Positions 15,569-23,754 of a stretch of DNA of 37,158 nt are shown here, piece by piece. The notes below the pieces were generated by a model. That model was given only the letters and a program-made list of their open reading frames with translations. It did no database searches and was not told the origin of the DNA. The position numbers and the translations under genes are program-made. Each line of letters begins with the position of its first letter. The stretch's first letter is position 1. Source of the DNA: Acidobacteriaceae bacterium (GTDB taxonomy: Bacteria; Acidobacteriota; Terriglobia; Terriglobales; Acidobacteriaceae). The DNA lies in assembly GCA_027306695.1 (NCBI GenBank), contig DAHUZH010000021.1, positions 1 to 37,158 on the forward strand, read 5' to 3'.

Positions 15569-15615
15569 CCACACCGTAAAGCCACCGGCTTTCTGCCGGT
15601 GGCTTTACGGTGTGG
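15569..15615. terminator. Very long perfect hairpin terminator
   Basis: A 21-bp uninterrupted stem (15569-15589 with 15595-15615) and a TTTCT loop, 22 bases after the stop of the secreted protein. It lacks a T-run, so termination would rely on stem strength, or it may protect the mRNA 3' end. Confidence 0.8.
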
Positions 15616-15863
15616 AAGCTGGAACTAAATTGAACTACCGCTTCGGAACACCAACACAGCAGCAGCGCCAGCGGCTTAGTTCAAACGCCGTCCTGGTCAA
15701 GAAACTCCCGGATCGTCGGCAATCTAGAATTTGACTGCGCATCCTCGTGCCAGTTGAAGATAAATCGCCGAGTCACTCACGGAATGTCTGGCCGCACCGG
15801 ATGGCGCCAAGTTTCTGGATTGTTGGCGGATCACCCACAATCCGGGAACTATTGATCTAACTC

Positions 15864-15888
15864 TGTGACTTCAAACTGACCCACTGCC
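15864..15888. mobile_element. Possible IS21-family terminal repeat remnant
   Basis: The segment beginning TGTGACTTCAAACTGACCCA resembles the TGT...AAxTGACCCACyACC ends of IS21-type elements as I remember them. No transposase or partner end is present nearby, so at most this is a solo relic. Confidence 0.3.
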
Positions 15889-15977
15889 CAGGTTGCATCC
15901 GCTTTGCTTACTCCCTGTGAAGTTGATAGACTCAGCAGTTTTCAAGAAACCCACGCATCACCGACCATGAGGATTCC

Positions 15978-16760
15978 ATGACGTTTGAAAATTTGTTGTT
16001 GGAAGTCCGCGACGGCATCGCATTTCTGACCTTGAACCGCCCCAAGGTGCTGAACGCGCTCAATGCTGCGACGCTCCAGGAGTTACAGTCTGCCATCAGC
16101 GCTGTCCGCGACGACGCATCGATTCGTGCTGTCCTTCTGACTGGAGCGGGCGAAAAAGCCTTTGCAGCCGGGGCGGACATTCAGGAACTGGCGCAAGTGG
16201 ACGAAGCAAAGGGCCGCGAACTCGCCTTGCGCGGCCAGGCTGTTTTTCGCGCCGTCGAGACCTGCGGCAAACCGGTCATCGCCTGCATCAACGGGTTCGC
16301 GCTCGGTGGAGGATGCGAACTCTCGCTGGCGTGTACGTTGCGGATCGCCAGCGAGACGGCGAAATTCGGCCAGCCGGAGGTGAAACTTGGCTTGATTCCC
16401 GGCTACGGCGGCACGCAACGGCTGGCGCGGCTGGTGGGCAAGGGCGTTGCGCTGCAGATGATTTTGACCGGCGAAATGATGACCGCCGCGGACGCGCTGC
16501 GCGTCGGCCTGGTCAATGAAGTCGTTGCACCCGATCAGTTACTGGCACGCGGAGAAGCCATCGCACGCACCATCGCCAGCATGGCCCCGCTCGCCGTCCG
16601 CTACAGCATGGAAGCCGTCGATCGCGGCTACGATCTGCCGCTCGAACAAGCTCTGGCCATCGAAGCATCTCTCTTCGGGAAGAGCTGCGGCACTGCGGAC
16701 AAGGCCAAAGGAACAGCGGCCTTTCTCGCAAAACGTCCACCGGTGTGGGAGGGCCGCTAG
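15978..16760 (+). CDS. Enoyl-CoA hydratase/isomerase (crotonase) family protein
   Basis: A 260-residue cytoplasmic crotonase that probably hydrates trans-2-enoyl-CoA to 3-hydroxyacyl-CoA in fatty-acid or amino-acid degradation. Seen: LNRPKVLNALN (CoA-binding start), AFAAGADIQEL with the oxyanion-hole Ala/Gly, NGFALGGGCELSLACT with Glu114, and GQPEVKLGLIPGYGGTQRL with Glu134. The two Glu correspond to the catalytic pair of mitochondrial crotonase, so true hydratase activity is likely rather than a divergent family function. Length is exactly typical. ATG at 15978, with AGGA eight bases before it. The lipoprotein gene starts 47 bases after its stop on the same strand. No thiolase or acyl-CoA dehydrogenase is in the window. 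Confidence 0.95.
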   Translation: MTFENLLLEVRDGIAFLTLNRPKVLNALNAATLQELQSAISAVRDDASIRAVLLTGAGEKAFAAGADIQELAQVDEAKGRELALRGQAVFRAVETCGKPVIACINGFALGGGCELSLACTLRIASETAKFGQPEVKLGLIPGYGGTQRLARLVGKGVALQMILTGEMMTAADALRVGLVNEVVAPDQLLARGEAIARTIASMAPLAVRYSMEAVDRGYDLPLEQALAIEASLFGKSCGTADKAKGTAAFLAKRPPVWEGR

Positions 16761-16807
16761 GTTTTTTCTCGCGCAACGCCTCGCAGGGCGCTGGTATTCT
16801 GAATGCG

Positions 16808-17350
16808 ATGCAGCCTTCCCATCGACCCGCCTTCTGGAGCCTGCTTGCGCTGAGTGGAATGCTCTTCCTCGGTGCATGCAGGTCTCACGGCGATCCGTTC
16901 AACATTCCCGCGAATGACTCTTCCTGGATGGCCGCTAAAAATGCGGCGCGTCAGGACCTGAACGAAATTCCAGCACCCTCCAAAGACGTCTACCTCGCCA
17001 TCCACGAAGAACCGCAATGGCAGAATCCATTCCTGACCGTGGAGCGGAACATGATCCAGATTCGCATTTATCTGCGCGACGAAAATACCAGTCAATTTGA
17101 CCAGGGCGGCCTGACGCGGACCCGTGCCGCGCGCCGGCAAGTATTGAATGTGCGCCTGTCCGATCTGCCGAAGGCCCTCGACTCGCTGCCCACGGACGCC
17201 TGGCCCTACGGTCGCGTGGTTGCCGTGCAGTACAACATGAAAACAGGCCAGCATAACGCCAATGTCCGCCATAATGTCGAAGTCACGTTCCAGACGCTGA
17301 ACGATCTTGGCATCGTCGTAGATGACTGGAACAGTACAGGATTGCCATGA
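16808..17350 (+). CDS. Hypothetical lipoprotein, coupled to the FAD/Fe-S dehydrogenase
   Basis: A 180-residue protein with a lipoprotein signal: MQPSHRPAFWSLLALSGML leads to the lipobox LGAC, giving an acylated Cys24. The mature part is mixed alpha/beta and hydrophilic, with AIHEEPQWQNPFLTVERNMI and PTDAWPYGRVVAVQYNMKTG as distinctive stretches; no family is recognised. The start is ATG 16808; the earlier in-frame GTG at 16745 lies inside the end of the hydratase gene and would bury the signal. Its stop overlaps the next start as ATGA (17347-17350), so the two proteins are probably made in step. What a lipoprotein does beside a soluble dehydrogenase is unclear; chance operon membership is possible. 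Confidence 0.82.
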   Translation: MQPSHRPAFWSLLALSGMLFLGACRSHGDPFNIPANDSSWMAAKNAARQDLNEIPAPSKDVYLAIHEEPQWQNPFLTVERNMIQIRIYLRDENTSQFDQGGLTRTRAARRQVLNVRLSDLPKALDSLPTDAWPYGRVVAVQYNMKTGQHNANVRHNVEVTFQTLNDLGIVVDDWNSTGLP

Positions 17351-20256
17351 GCGAGCCGCAGTTTCCCATTCTTGTCCAACACCCCCACGAGTCTTTCTCC
17401 GCGCCGCGGGAACTCGAAGCCGAACTGCGAAAATCCGTGCGCGGAGAGGTGCGCTTTGAATCTGGCTCGCGCGCCCTCTACGCTACCGACGCCTCGAATT
17501 ATCGCCAGCTTCCCATCGGCGTCGTACTGCCGCTGGACACCGCCGATGTCGAAGCTGCCGTGGCCGCGTGCCGCAAATTCAATGCGCCCGTTTTGTCGCG
17601 CGGCGGAGGCACGAGTCTCTCCGGCCAATGCTGCAACGTCGCCGTCGTTCTGGATTTTTCCAAATACGTAGACAAAGTTCTTCATCTCGACGTGGACACC
17701 CAGCAGGCGCGCGTACAGCCTGGCATCGTGCTCGACCGCGTGCGTGAGGCCGCCGAGATGCATCATTTGACTTTTGCGCCTGACCCGGCAACGCACAGCC
17801 GCTGCACGCTGGGCGGCATGATCGGCAACAACTCCTGCGGTGTGCATGCGCTAATGGGCGGCAAGACGGTCGACAATATCGAATCCCTGCGCGTGCTGCT
17901 CTATGACGGCACAGTGCTTGATGTGGGCGCAACCAGTGAGGACGAACTGGCGGCCATCATTGGCGCGGGAGGACGGCGCGGCGAAATTTACGCCTCGCTC
18001 AAAAAAATTCGCGACCGTTACGCGCCGCTGGTGCGCGAACGCTTCCCCGATATTCCGCGCCGCGTCTCAGGCTATAACCTGGACCAGCTCCTGCCGGAGA
18101 ACGGCTTCCACGTCGCGCGCACACTGGTCGGCACGGAAGGCACATGTGTCACCGTGCTCGAAGCGACGCTGCGGCTGATGCACAGTCCGCCCTGCCGCGT
18201 GCTGGTGGGCCTCGGTTTCGCCGACGCATTCATCGCCGCAGACCACGTTCCGTTCGTTCTGGAGCACAAGCCCATTGGCCTGGAAGGATTCGACGCTCTG
18301 CTGGTCGAATTTATGCGGCGGAAAAATTTGGCGACGAAAGACATCGAATTGCTTCCAGAGGGTCGCGGTCATCTGCTGGTGGAGCTGGGCGCGGAAACCA
18401 TGGAAGAGGCCACCGCGCAGGCCCACGCGCTAATCGCGGCTTGCCAAAAACTTTCTTCTCCGCCGCACGCGCGGCTGTATTCGCAACAGGAAGCCAGACG
18501 CGTGTGGTATGTGCGCGAATCTGCCCTCGGCGCAACTGTCTTCGTCCCCGGTGAACCGCATGGGTGGGAAGGTTGGGAAGACGCAGCCGTTCCAGTGGAC
18601 CGGCTGGGAAGTTATCTGCGCGAGCTGTTCCGGGCCATGCAGCCATACGGATATCGCACGCCCATGTATGGGCATTTCGGCCAGGGATGCGTACACATGC
18701 GGTTCAACTTCGATCTGGAAAGCGAGGAAGGCATCCGCAAGTTTCGCCGCTTTCTCGATGAAGCGACGGACATCGTTCTCGCCCACGGTGGGTCGCTCTC
18801 CGGCGAACACGGGGATGGCCAGGCGCGCGCCGCGCTGCTGCCGAAGATGTTTGGGCCGGAACTGATGCAGGGCTTCCGAGAATTCAAGGCCATCTGGGAC
18901 CCCACCAACAAAATGAATCCCGGCAAGCTGATCGACCCCATCGCCGTCTACGAACCGCAGGACAATCTTCGCCTCGGCGCGGGTTATCATTCGCACACCG
19001 TCAAAACGCATTTTCAATTTCCCGAAGACGGCGGTTCATTCGCGGACGCGACGCTGCGCTGCGTCGGCGTCGGCGCCTGCCGTAAGCAGGAGGGGACCAT
19101 GTGCCCCAGCTATATGGCCACGCGAGAGGAGCAGCATTCCACGCGAGGACGCGCCCATTTGCTATGGGAGGTGTTGCAAGGCGAACTTCGCCCCGAGGGC
19201 TGGAAGAGCGAAGCCGTGAAAGATGCACTGGAACTGTGCCTCTCCTGCAAGGCCTGCAAGTATGAGTGCCCCGTCAATGTGGACGTGGCAACATACAAGG
19301 CCGAGTTTCTTTCGCATTACTATGAAGGCCATCGCCGCCCGCTGCATGCTTATGCATTCGGCCTGATGGACCGTTGGGCGCATCTGGCGTCGGCAATGCC
19401 GCGCGTTGCCAACTTGCCAGGGCGTGTGCCCGTGGTGCGCGACGTGATGAAAACAATCATCGGCATTGCGCCGGAACGCACTGTTCCCGCCTTCGCGCGG
19501 CAAAGTTTCCAGAGAGCGATGCGCTCGCAGGCCCATACGTCGGATGCATCTCGACCCAGCGTCCTGCTGTGGCCCGACACATGGAACAACTACTTCCATC
19601 CGCAAACCGCATACGCAGCGCGACAGGTGTTGGAGGACGCTGGCTTCCGTGTTGAAGTGCTGCGTGGGCATCTATGCTGCGGAAGGCCGCTCTACGACTT
19701 CGGCATGCTCGACCACGCCAAGCTCTATCTGCAGCGCGTGCTCGACGCACTGCAACCGCAACTGCAAGCAGGAACGCCAATCGTCGTTCTGGAGCCAAGT
19801 TGCGCCAGCGTCTTTCGCGACGAGGCGCGCAATCTGCTGGCGAATGATTCCCGCGTTGAAAAGCTGGCGCGGCAGACTTATCTGCTCAGCGAATTTCTTG
19901 TAAAAAAAGCGCCGCATTATGTTCCAGCGAATCGAGCCGGAGAACATATCCTGCTGCATGGACATTGCCATCAAAAACCTTTTATGGAAGAAGAAGTCCA
20001 GCTTCTGCGGGCCTCCGGCGCCGAGGTAGAACTGCTCGACACCGGCTGCTGCGGAATGGCGGGGCCATTCGGCTTCGAGAAAGATAAATACGAAATTTCA
20101 AAGACGCTGGCGAATCGAGTCTTAATGCCAGCAGTATCGCGTGCCACGAAAGAAACCGTGATCGTTACCAATGGATTCAGTTGCCGCGAGCAGATCGCAC
20201 AGCTTTCCGAACGGCGCGCCGTGCATCTTGCTCAGGTACTTGCCGGAAAATTCTAG
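17347..20256 (+). CDS. FAD-linked and Fe-S cluster 2-hydroxyacid dehydrogenase (YdiJ-like)
   Basis: A 969-residue enzyme uniting an FAD oxidase half (like GlcD) and an iron-sulfur/CCG half (like GlcF). In order: FAD-binding PVLSRGGGTSLSG (residues 81-93) and TLGGMIGNNSCGVHA (154-168); the FAD-oxidase C-terminal domain with SLSGEHGDGQARAALLP (from about 482) and FKAIWDPTNKMNPGKL; a first cluster motif CVGVGACRKQEGTMCPSY (from about 572); a second, CLSCKACKYECPVNVDV (from about 630); then CCG motifs CCGRPLYDFG (about 776) and GCCGMAGPFGFEKDKYE (about 900), plus GHCHQKPF. The same layout occurs in E. coli YdiJ, reported to oxidise D-2-hydroxyglutarate, and in D-lactate dehydrogenases; the substrate here is not determined. 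All cofactor motifs look intact. ATGA overlap with the lipoprotein. No signal peptide. Confidence 0.93.
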   Translation: MSEPQFPILVQHPHESFSAPRELEAELRKSVRGEVRFESGSRALYATDASNYRQLPIGVVLPLDTADVEAAVAACRKFNAPVLSRGGGTSLSGQCCNVAVVLDFSKYVDKVLHLDVDTQQARVQPGIVLDRVREAAEMHHLTFAPDPATHSRCTLGGMIGNNSCGVHALMGGKTVDNIESLRVLLYDGTVLDVGATSEDELAAIIGAGGRRGEIYASLKKIRDRYAPLVRERFPDIPRRVSGYNLDQLLPENGFHVARTLVGTEGTCVTVLEATLRLMHSPPCRVLVGLGFADAFIAADHVPFVLEHKPIGLEGFDALLVEFMRRKNLATKDIELLPEGRGHLLVELGAETMEEATAQAHALIAACQKLSSPPHARLYSQQEARRVWYVRESALGATVFVPGEPHGWEGWEDAAVPVDRLGSYLRELFRAMQPYGYRTPMYGHFGQGCVHMRFNFDLESEEGIRKFRRFLDEATDIVLAHGGSLSGEHGDGQARAALLPKMFGPELMQGFREFKAIWDPTNKMNPGKLIDPIAVYEPQDNLRLGAGYHSHTVKTHFQFPEDGGSFADATLRCVGVGACRKQEGTMCPSYMATREEQHSTRGRAHLLWEVLQGELRPEGWKSEAVKDALELCLSCKACKYECPVNVDVATYKAEFLSHYYEGHRRPLHAYAFGLMDRWAHLASAMPRVANLPGRVPVVRDVMKTIIGIAPERTVPAFARQSFQRAMRSQAHTSDASRPSVLLWPDTWNNYFHPQTAYAARQVLEDAGFRVEVLRGHLCCGRPLYDFGMLDHAKLYLQRVLDALQPQLQAGTPIVVLEPSCASVFRDEARNLLANDSRVEKLARQTYLLSEFLVKKAPHYVPANRAGEHILLHGHCHQKPFMEEEVQLLRASGAEVELLDTGCCGMAGPFGFEKDKYEISKTLANRVLMPAVSRATKETVIVTNGFSCREQIAQLSERRAVHLAQVLAGKF

Positions 20257-20310
20257 GGCGGAATCGGAGTTGCTGAAGAGGATTTGCGGCGGCGGATTCA
20301 ACCTCAATAT

Positions 20311-20414
20311 GAGTCATTCTGAGCGCAGCGAAGAATCCAGAGGGTAACGGCGGCACACACGCAGCGAATATTCTCTGGATTCTTCACGTCGCTTCGCTTC
20401 GTTCAGAATGACTC
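20311..20414 (+). repeat. Inverted-repeat element, copy B (best preserved)
   Basis: 104 bp in the gap between the convergent dehydrogenase genes. Perfect 12-bp ends GAGTCATTCTGA (20311-20322) and TCAGAATGACTC (20403-20414). The arms continue as GCGCAGCGAAGAATCCAGAG against CTCTGGATTCTTCACGTCGC, so the whole element can fold into one long hairpin. The 50-nt core is 20333-20382. Confidence 0.9.
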
Positions 20415-20450
20415 AATTGACATCCGGCTGCAGCAATCTGTCAATCTTCT

Positions 20451-21422
20451 CTAATATCCCGCAGTGACCTGGTTATGTAGAGGTTCCCCCGCTAAATAGC
20501 GGCGGACCTGCTCCCCTGCGAAGGTATAGCCACGTACCCAGAAACGCTCGACCGACCCCGCGACGTGCGGCGTGATAAAGCAATTCGGCGCCGACCATAG
20601 CGGATGCCCCTTCGGAAGCGGTTCCGGATCCGTCACATCCAGCACCGCATGGAGACGCTTGCCATAGAGCTGCACCAGCAACGCATCGGTTTCGACCACT
20701 GGACCGCGCGCTGCATTCACCAGGATGGCCCCGGATTTCATACGGCCCAGCGCATCGGCATTCATCAGGCCGCGCGTCTGGTCGGTCAGCGGAACCAGCA
20801 GGACGACGACATCCGCCGCTGGAAGAATTTTGTGCAGGTCCGCAATCGCCAAAACACCCGGCTTCGCGGTGCGCGCCATGCGGAGTATTTCGACATCGAA
20901 CGGTTGCAGCATACGTTCGACCTCAGCGCCAATGCCGCCATAACCAACAATTAGAATTTTCTTTTTCCCCAGCTCATCGCCAAGAACGCGATACGGAGGC
21001 GGCTCACTTCTGGGATCGTTTTCATCGCCGGGAAATTTTCCGCCCATCAACTGGCCGTCCCAGAATTGTTCGCGCTGACAGTCGCGAAATTCCGGAAAAC
21101 GCTTGATCGCACCCAGAATTGCTCCAACCACCCATTCGGCAACAGGCAGGTTGTGGATGCCCTGACCGTCGCAGAGTACGATCCCTTTCGGCAACCAGGG
21201 AACAATCCAGTCCACGCCGGCAAGCAGAGACTGAATCACCTTCACTCCATGCAGACGCGGAAACATCTGCTTGGCAAAGCGCCCGTACGAAGGCGGAATC
21301 CAGAACCCGATTTCCGTCTCGTGTTCGAGATGATTCGCAAGCGGAACCAGTTCCACATCCTGTTGAGGAAAGTACTGGAGTAAATCCGGGGAAAGATTTT
21401 CAGGAAGGCCAATACGCAGCAT
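20451..21422 (-). CDS. NAD-dependent D-isomer 2-hydroxyacid dehydrogenase
   Basis: A 323-residue oxidoreductase that interconverts a 2-oxoacid and a D-2-hydroxyacid with NAD(P). Rossmann motif GYGGIGAEVERML (about 160-172), VNAARGPVVETDAL with catalytic Arg239, DVTDPEPLPKGHPLW with the Glu267 partner, and TPHVAGS with catalytic His286. A 15-residue charged insert (PGDENDPRSEPPPYR) before the nucleotide domain is longer than in many relatives. Start chosen at ATG 21422; the upstream TTG at 21446 adds eight residues without family support. It points toward the FAD/Fe-S 2-hydroxyacid dehydrogenase, so two enzymes of related chemistry lie end to end. Substrate not assignable; glyoxylate/hydroxypyruvate reductase-like is possible. 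Confidence 0.92.
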   Translation of the reverse strand: MLRIGLPENLSPDLLQYFPQQDVELVPLANHLEHETEIGFWIPPSYGRFAKQMFPRLHGVKVIQSLLAGVDWIVPWLPKGIVLCDGQGIHNLPVAEWVVGAILGAIKRFPEFRDCQREQFWDGQLMGGKFPGDENDPRSEPPPYRVLGDELGKKKILIVGYGGIGAEVERMLQPFDVEILRMARTAKPGVLAIADLHKILPAADVVVLLVPLTDQTRGLMNADALGRMKSGAILVNAARGPVVETDALLVQLYGKRLHAVLDVTDPEPLPKGHPLWSAPNCFITPHVAGSVERFWVRGYTFAGEQVRRYLAGEPLHNQVTAGY

Positions 21423-21481
21423 GCCCGATGATAACCAGCCAGTCAACGCTGGAGCAAACGCGCCGTCTGGTTTTTCCAGTG

Positions 21482-22483
21482 CTATTGGTTGCTGGGGCTG
21501 AGATGCAAAATGTGTTTGGCGATGTCCGGCCAGAACTCGCGAAACACATTGAATCCTCCGTCTCGGATCGCCACCTGCACCAGCCAGCGCTGCCCGGTCT
21601 TCGTCCAGTCGCGATAGCGGGCCGGATAATACAGATCGCCCAACCCTGCCGCAGCGCCTTTACCGACAATCTCCGAGTAGTTGAAGGTGTTTCTACCCGC
21701 ATCGTTGGGAGTAATCAACACGCGCGTGTACGCATAGAACGCGCGCACGTACCAGTGGCCTGTACCGAGAGCGTAGTAGCGTGAATCCTGACGGGTCAAC
21801 GTGGGAACGATGGTATCGGTCATGTAATTGCCGATGCCTTTATCCACAAATCCATGCCAGTAGTAGACCCCGTAACCAACCCAGCCGTTGCCGAATTCAG
21901 GATAGCTTTTCGTTACATAAGGGATTTCGGTATCCACTGCATTAAAAATGAACGCAGAATAATCGAAGGTATTTTGCGTACCAATCATAAATTTCTCTTT
22001 GAAGCTCGGCGGTGGCGGCTTGGCCCCCACGCTGACCGCGCGATAATTCGGGATCCATCCCATTATGCGCTGGGGCTGCTGCCCGTAGTCTGGCGCAGGA
22101 GCATTGGAATTCTGGATTGCGTTTCCGTTTTTATCGTAGTGAATGCGGTCCCCTTTGTCGCCTGGCAACACGGGATTTTGAGGCTGCGCATTCTGCTGAG
22201 GCATCGCTCCGCTCGTTTGCGGTTGGGTTTGTGGTTCCGGTGTTATCGAATCGGGCAAAGCTGCCAGCGGCGTAATTGAACTGGCTGCCAGACCGTACGC
22301 CATCTCCGTTCCTGGTGCTGGAGGGCCGTCCGGCTGCTGGGACGGAGGAGACGTCGCGGAAATCTCCGGCGCGGCATGCGCATCCAGACTCCGTGGAAGA
22401 GAAGCGCCTTGTTGTTGAGCGGATAAATGCACCGCAAACAATAAAAACATAAGAAAAAAAAGGAAAATACGCTGCAATCGCAA
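21482..22483 (-). CDS. Conserved acidobacterial outer-membrane-type protein
   Basis: A 333-residue exported protein of unknown function. The signal peptide is about residues 1-23 (MRLQRIFLFFLMFLLFAVHL, then SAQ). A Pro/Gln-rich disordered linker (about 24-130) precedes a folded domain with RIMGWIPNYRAVSVG, FKEKFMIGTQNTFDYSAFIF, YYWHGFVDKGIGNYMTDTI and TFNYSEIVGKGAAAGLGDLYYP. I associate this motif set with a protein type found in many Acidobacteriota, often several per genome; aromatic, alternating segments suggest outer-membrane association. There is an in-frame TAG upstream, so the start must be the TTG at 22483 or an ATG eleven codons later; only the TTG leaves the positively charged n-region of the signal. 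The 2-hydroxyacid dehydrogenase gene follows on the same strand 59 bases later. Confidence 0.75.
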   Translation of the reverse strand: MRLQRIFLFFLMFLLFAVHLSAQQQGASLPRSLDAHAAPEISATSPPSQQPDGPPAPGTEMAYGLAASSITPLAALPDSITPEPQTQPQTSGAMPQQNAQPQNPVLPGDKGDRIHYDKNGNAIQNSNAPAPDYGQQPQRIMGWIPNYRAVSVGAKPPPPSFKEKFMIGTQNTFDYSAFIFNAVDTEIPYVTKSYPEFGNGWVGYGVYYWHGFVDKGIGNYMTDTIVPTLTRQDSRYYALGTGHWYVRAFYAYTRVLITPNDAGRNTFNYSEIVGKGAAAGLGDLYYPARYRDWTKTGQRWLVQVAIRDGGFNVFREFWPDIAKHILHLSPSNQ

Positions 22484-22820
22484 ACTGACCGTCCAGGAGG
22501 TGGAATACGTAAGATTTTCGTAATACTAAACATTAGACGCAGCCGGTAAGGCAGTGGTTTCTATTGCTACCCTTCATCTCCTAAGAGATGCAAAATGAGG
22601 AGCAAAACAGAACCTGCGGGCGCACCATAATTGTAACCTTTGCAGGGAAACTGCGGGAATTACGGTCGATTGCCGACAATGTTGGCTCCAGCGGTTTATT
22701 GGCAACTTAAATCTGCCAGGCCACAGGATTGCTATAAAATTTGCACGGTTCTCTCATGATTTGCAGAGTTTTCAGGCCTCCACAAACCGGCGGTCTGAAT
22801 CTAAACTAGGAACTGTACTG
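22484..22820. other. Divergent intergenic region
   Basis: About 340 bases between the outer-membrane protein gene and the periplasmic repeat protein gene, so promoters in both directions are expected. It is AT-richer than its surroundings. TATAAA at 22733-22738 could be a -10 box for the rightward gene, but no matching -35 lies at proper spacing. No coding frame or repeat stands out. Confidence 0.4.
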
Positions 22821-23672
22821 ATGATTACGATGAAAACGAAACTTGCGATCACTACATTCTTTCTGGCGCTCGGTTTGACCATCCCGTCCCACATCTTGGC
22901 GCAAACCTCGCAGATCGAATATCCTGCATCGATCGATCTCGGCTTCCACGACATGTACAATCTGCAATTTGATCAGGCGCACGCAGAATTCTCCAGATTT
23001 ATGGCAGCGCACCCGGACGACCCAATGGGGCCTGTTTCGGATGCGGCCGCGTACCTGTTTTCAGAATTCCATCGCACCGGCGTGCTCGATATGCAATTGT
23101 TCACAAACGACAATAGCTACCTGAGCCATAAGAAAGATGTTCCCGATCCTGCGGTGAAACAGGCGTTTGTCCGGCAACTGGATAAAACCAATCAACTGGC
23201 GGACGCAGTCCTGGCGAAGAAGCCGCAGGATGCGACGGCGCTGTTTGCCAAAACGCTTGCCTACGGCCTCCATGCCGACTATGCTTCGCTGATCGAACGA
23301 CGCGACCTCACAGGATTTCAATACACGAAGTCTGGCAGCGCTTACGCCCACCAGCTTTTGCAGGTGGACCCACACGCCTACGATGCATACCTTGCGGTGG
23401 GAATGGAAAATTACATTCTAGGACTAAAACCGGCGCCAGTTCGTTGGCTCCTGCAAATGGCGGGCGGAGAAACAAACAAAGTCCTGGGAGAGCAAGACCT
23501 GGAACTAACTGCGGCACAGGGCCACTATCTCCGTCCACTCGCCAAACTGCTGCTGGCCGTAGCGGCGATCCGTGATAAAGATAAAGTGAAGGCTCGCGAG
23601 TTGCTTTCGTCCCTGGCCAAGGAATTTCCAAACAATCCCTTATATGCGCAGCAATTGGCGAAGCTCAGTTAA
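22821..23672 (+). CDS. Periplasmic helical-repeat (TPR-like) protein
   Basis: A 283-residue exported protein. The signal peptide (about residues 1-28, MITMKTKLAITTFFLALGLT through SHILAQ) is followed by helix pairs resembling TPRs: IDLGFHDMYNLQFDQAHAEF with MAAHPDDPMGPV, LADAVLAKKPQDATALFAKT, and KVKARELLSSLAKEFPNNPL at the end. A central GSAYAHQLLQVDPHAYDAYL repeat and VGMENYILG are also present. Such proteins are usually scaffolds. Start is ATG 22821 (or 22830), with TAGGA about ten bases upstream; an earlier in-frame start would precede the signal. Single gene with its own terminator; convergent with the porin gene. No partner can be named. Confidence 0.78.
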   Translation: MITMKTKLAITTFFLALGLTIPSHILAQTSQIEYPASIDLGFHDMYNLQFDQAHAEFSRFMAAHPDDPMGPVSDAAAYLFSEFHRTGVLDMQLFTNDNSYLSHKKDVPDPAVKQAFVRQLDKTNQLADAVLAKKPQDATALFAKTLAYGLHADYASLIERRDLTGFQYTKSGSAYAHQLLQVDPHAYDAYLAVGMENYILGLKPAPVRWLLQMAGGETNKVLGEQDLELTAAQGHYLRPLAKLLLAVAAIRDKDKVKARELLSSLAKEFPNNPLYAQQLAKLS

Positions 23673-23695
23673 GACTTCGTCCGGCCTTTCTCAAC

Positions 23696-23740
23696 AAAAA
23701 GGCATCGGCGTGGAGAAATCCTCCACGCCGATGCCTTTTT
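23696..23740. terminator. Bidirectional rho-independent terminator
   Basis: A 20-bp perfect stem (AAAAAGGCATCGGCGTGGAG at 23696-23715 with its complement at 23721-23740) and an AAATC loop. The A-run on one side and T-run on the other make it work in both directions. It separates the convergent periplasmic protein and porin genes. Confidence 0.95.
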
Positions 23741-23754
23741 GACCTGCCGCATGT

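Larger units (their letters stand above)
15548..15977. other. Intergenic region: terminator and possible IS21-type end remnant
   Basis: 430 bases with no supportable gene. It contains a 47-base hairpin directly downstream of the secreted protein gene. A 25-base sequence near 15864 resembles terminal repeats of IS21-family elements. The stretch between them has short near-direct repeats of GGATTGTTGGCGGATCA/CGGATCGTCGGCAATC type (15708-15724, 15818-15835), but nothing translatable. Confidence 0.45.

Noticed and set aside
22699-22738. TTGGCA and TATAAA upstream of the periplasmic repeat protein
   Set aside because: Spacing is about 28 bases, far from the 16-18 needed, so no promoter is called.
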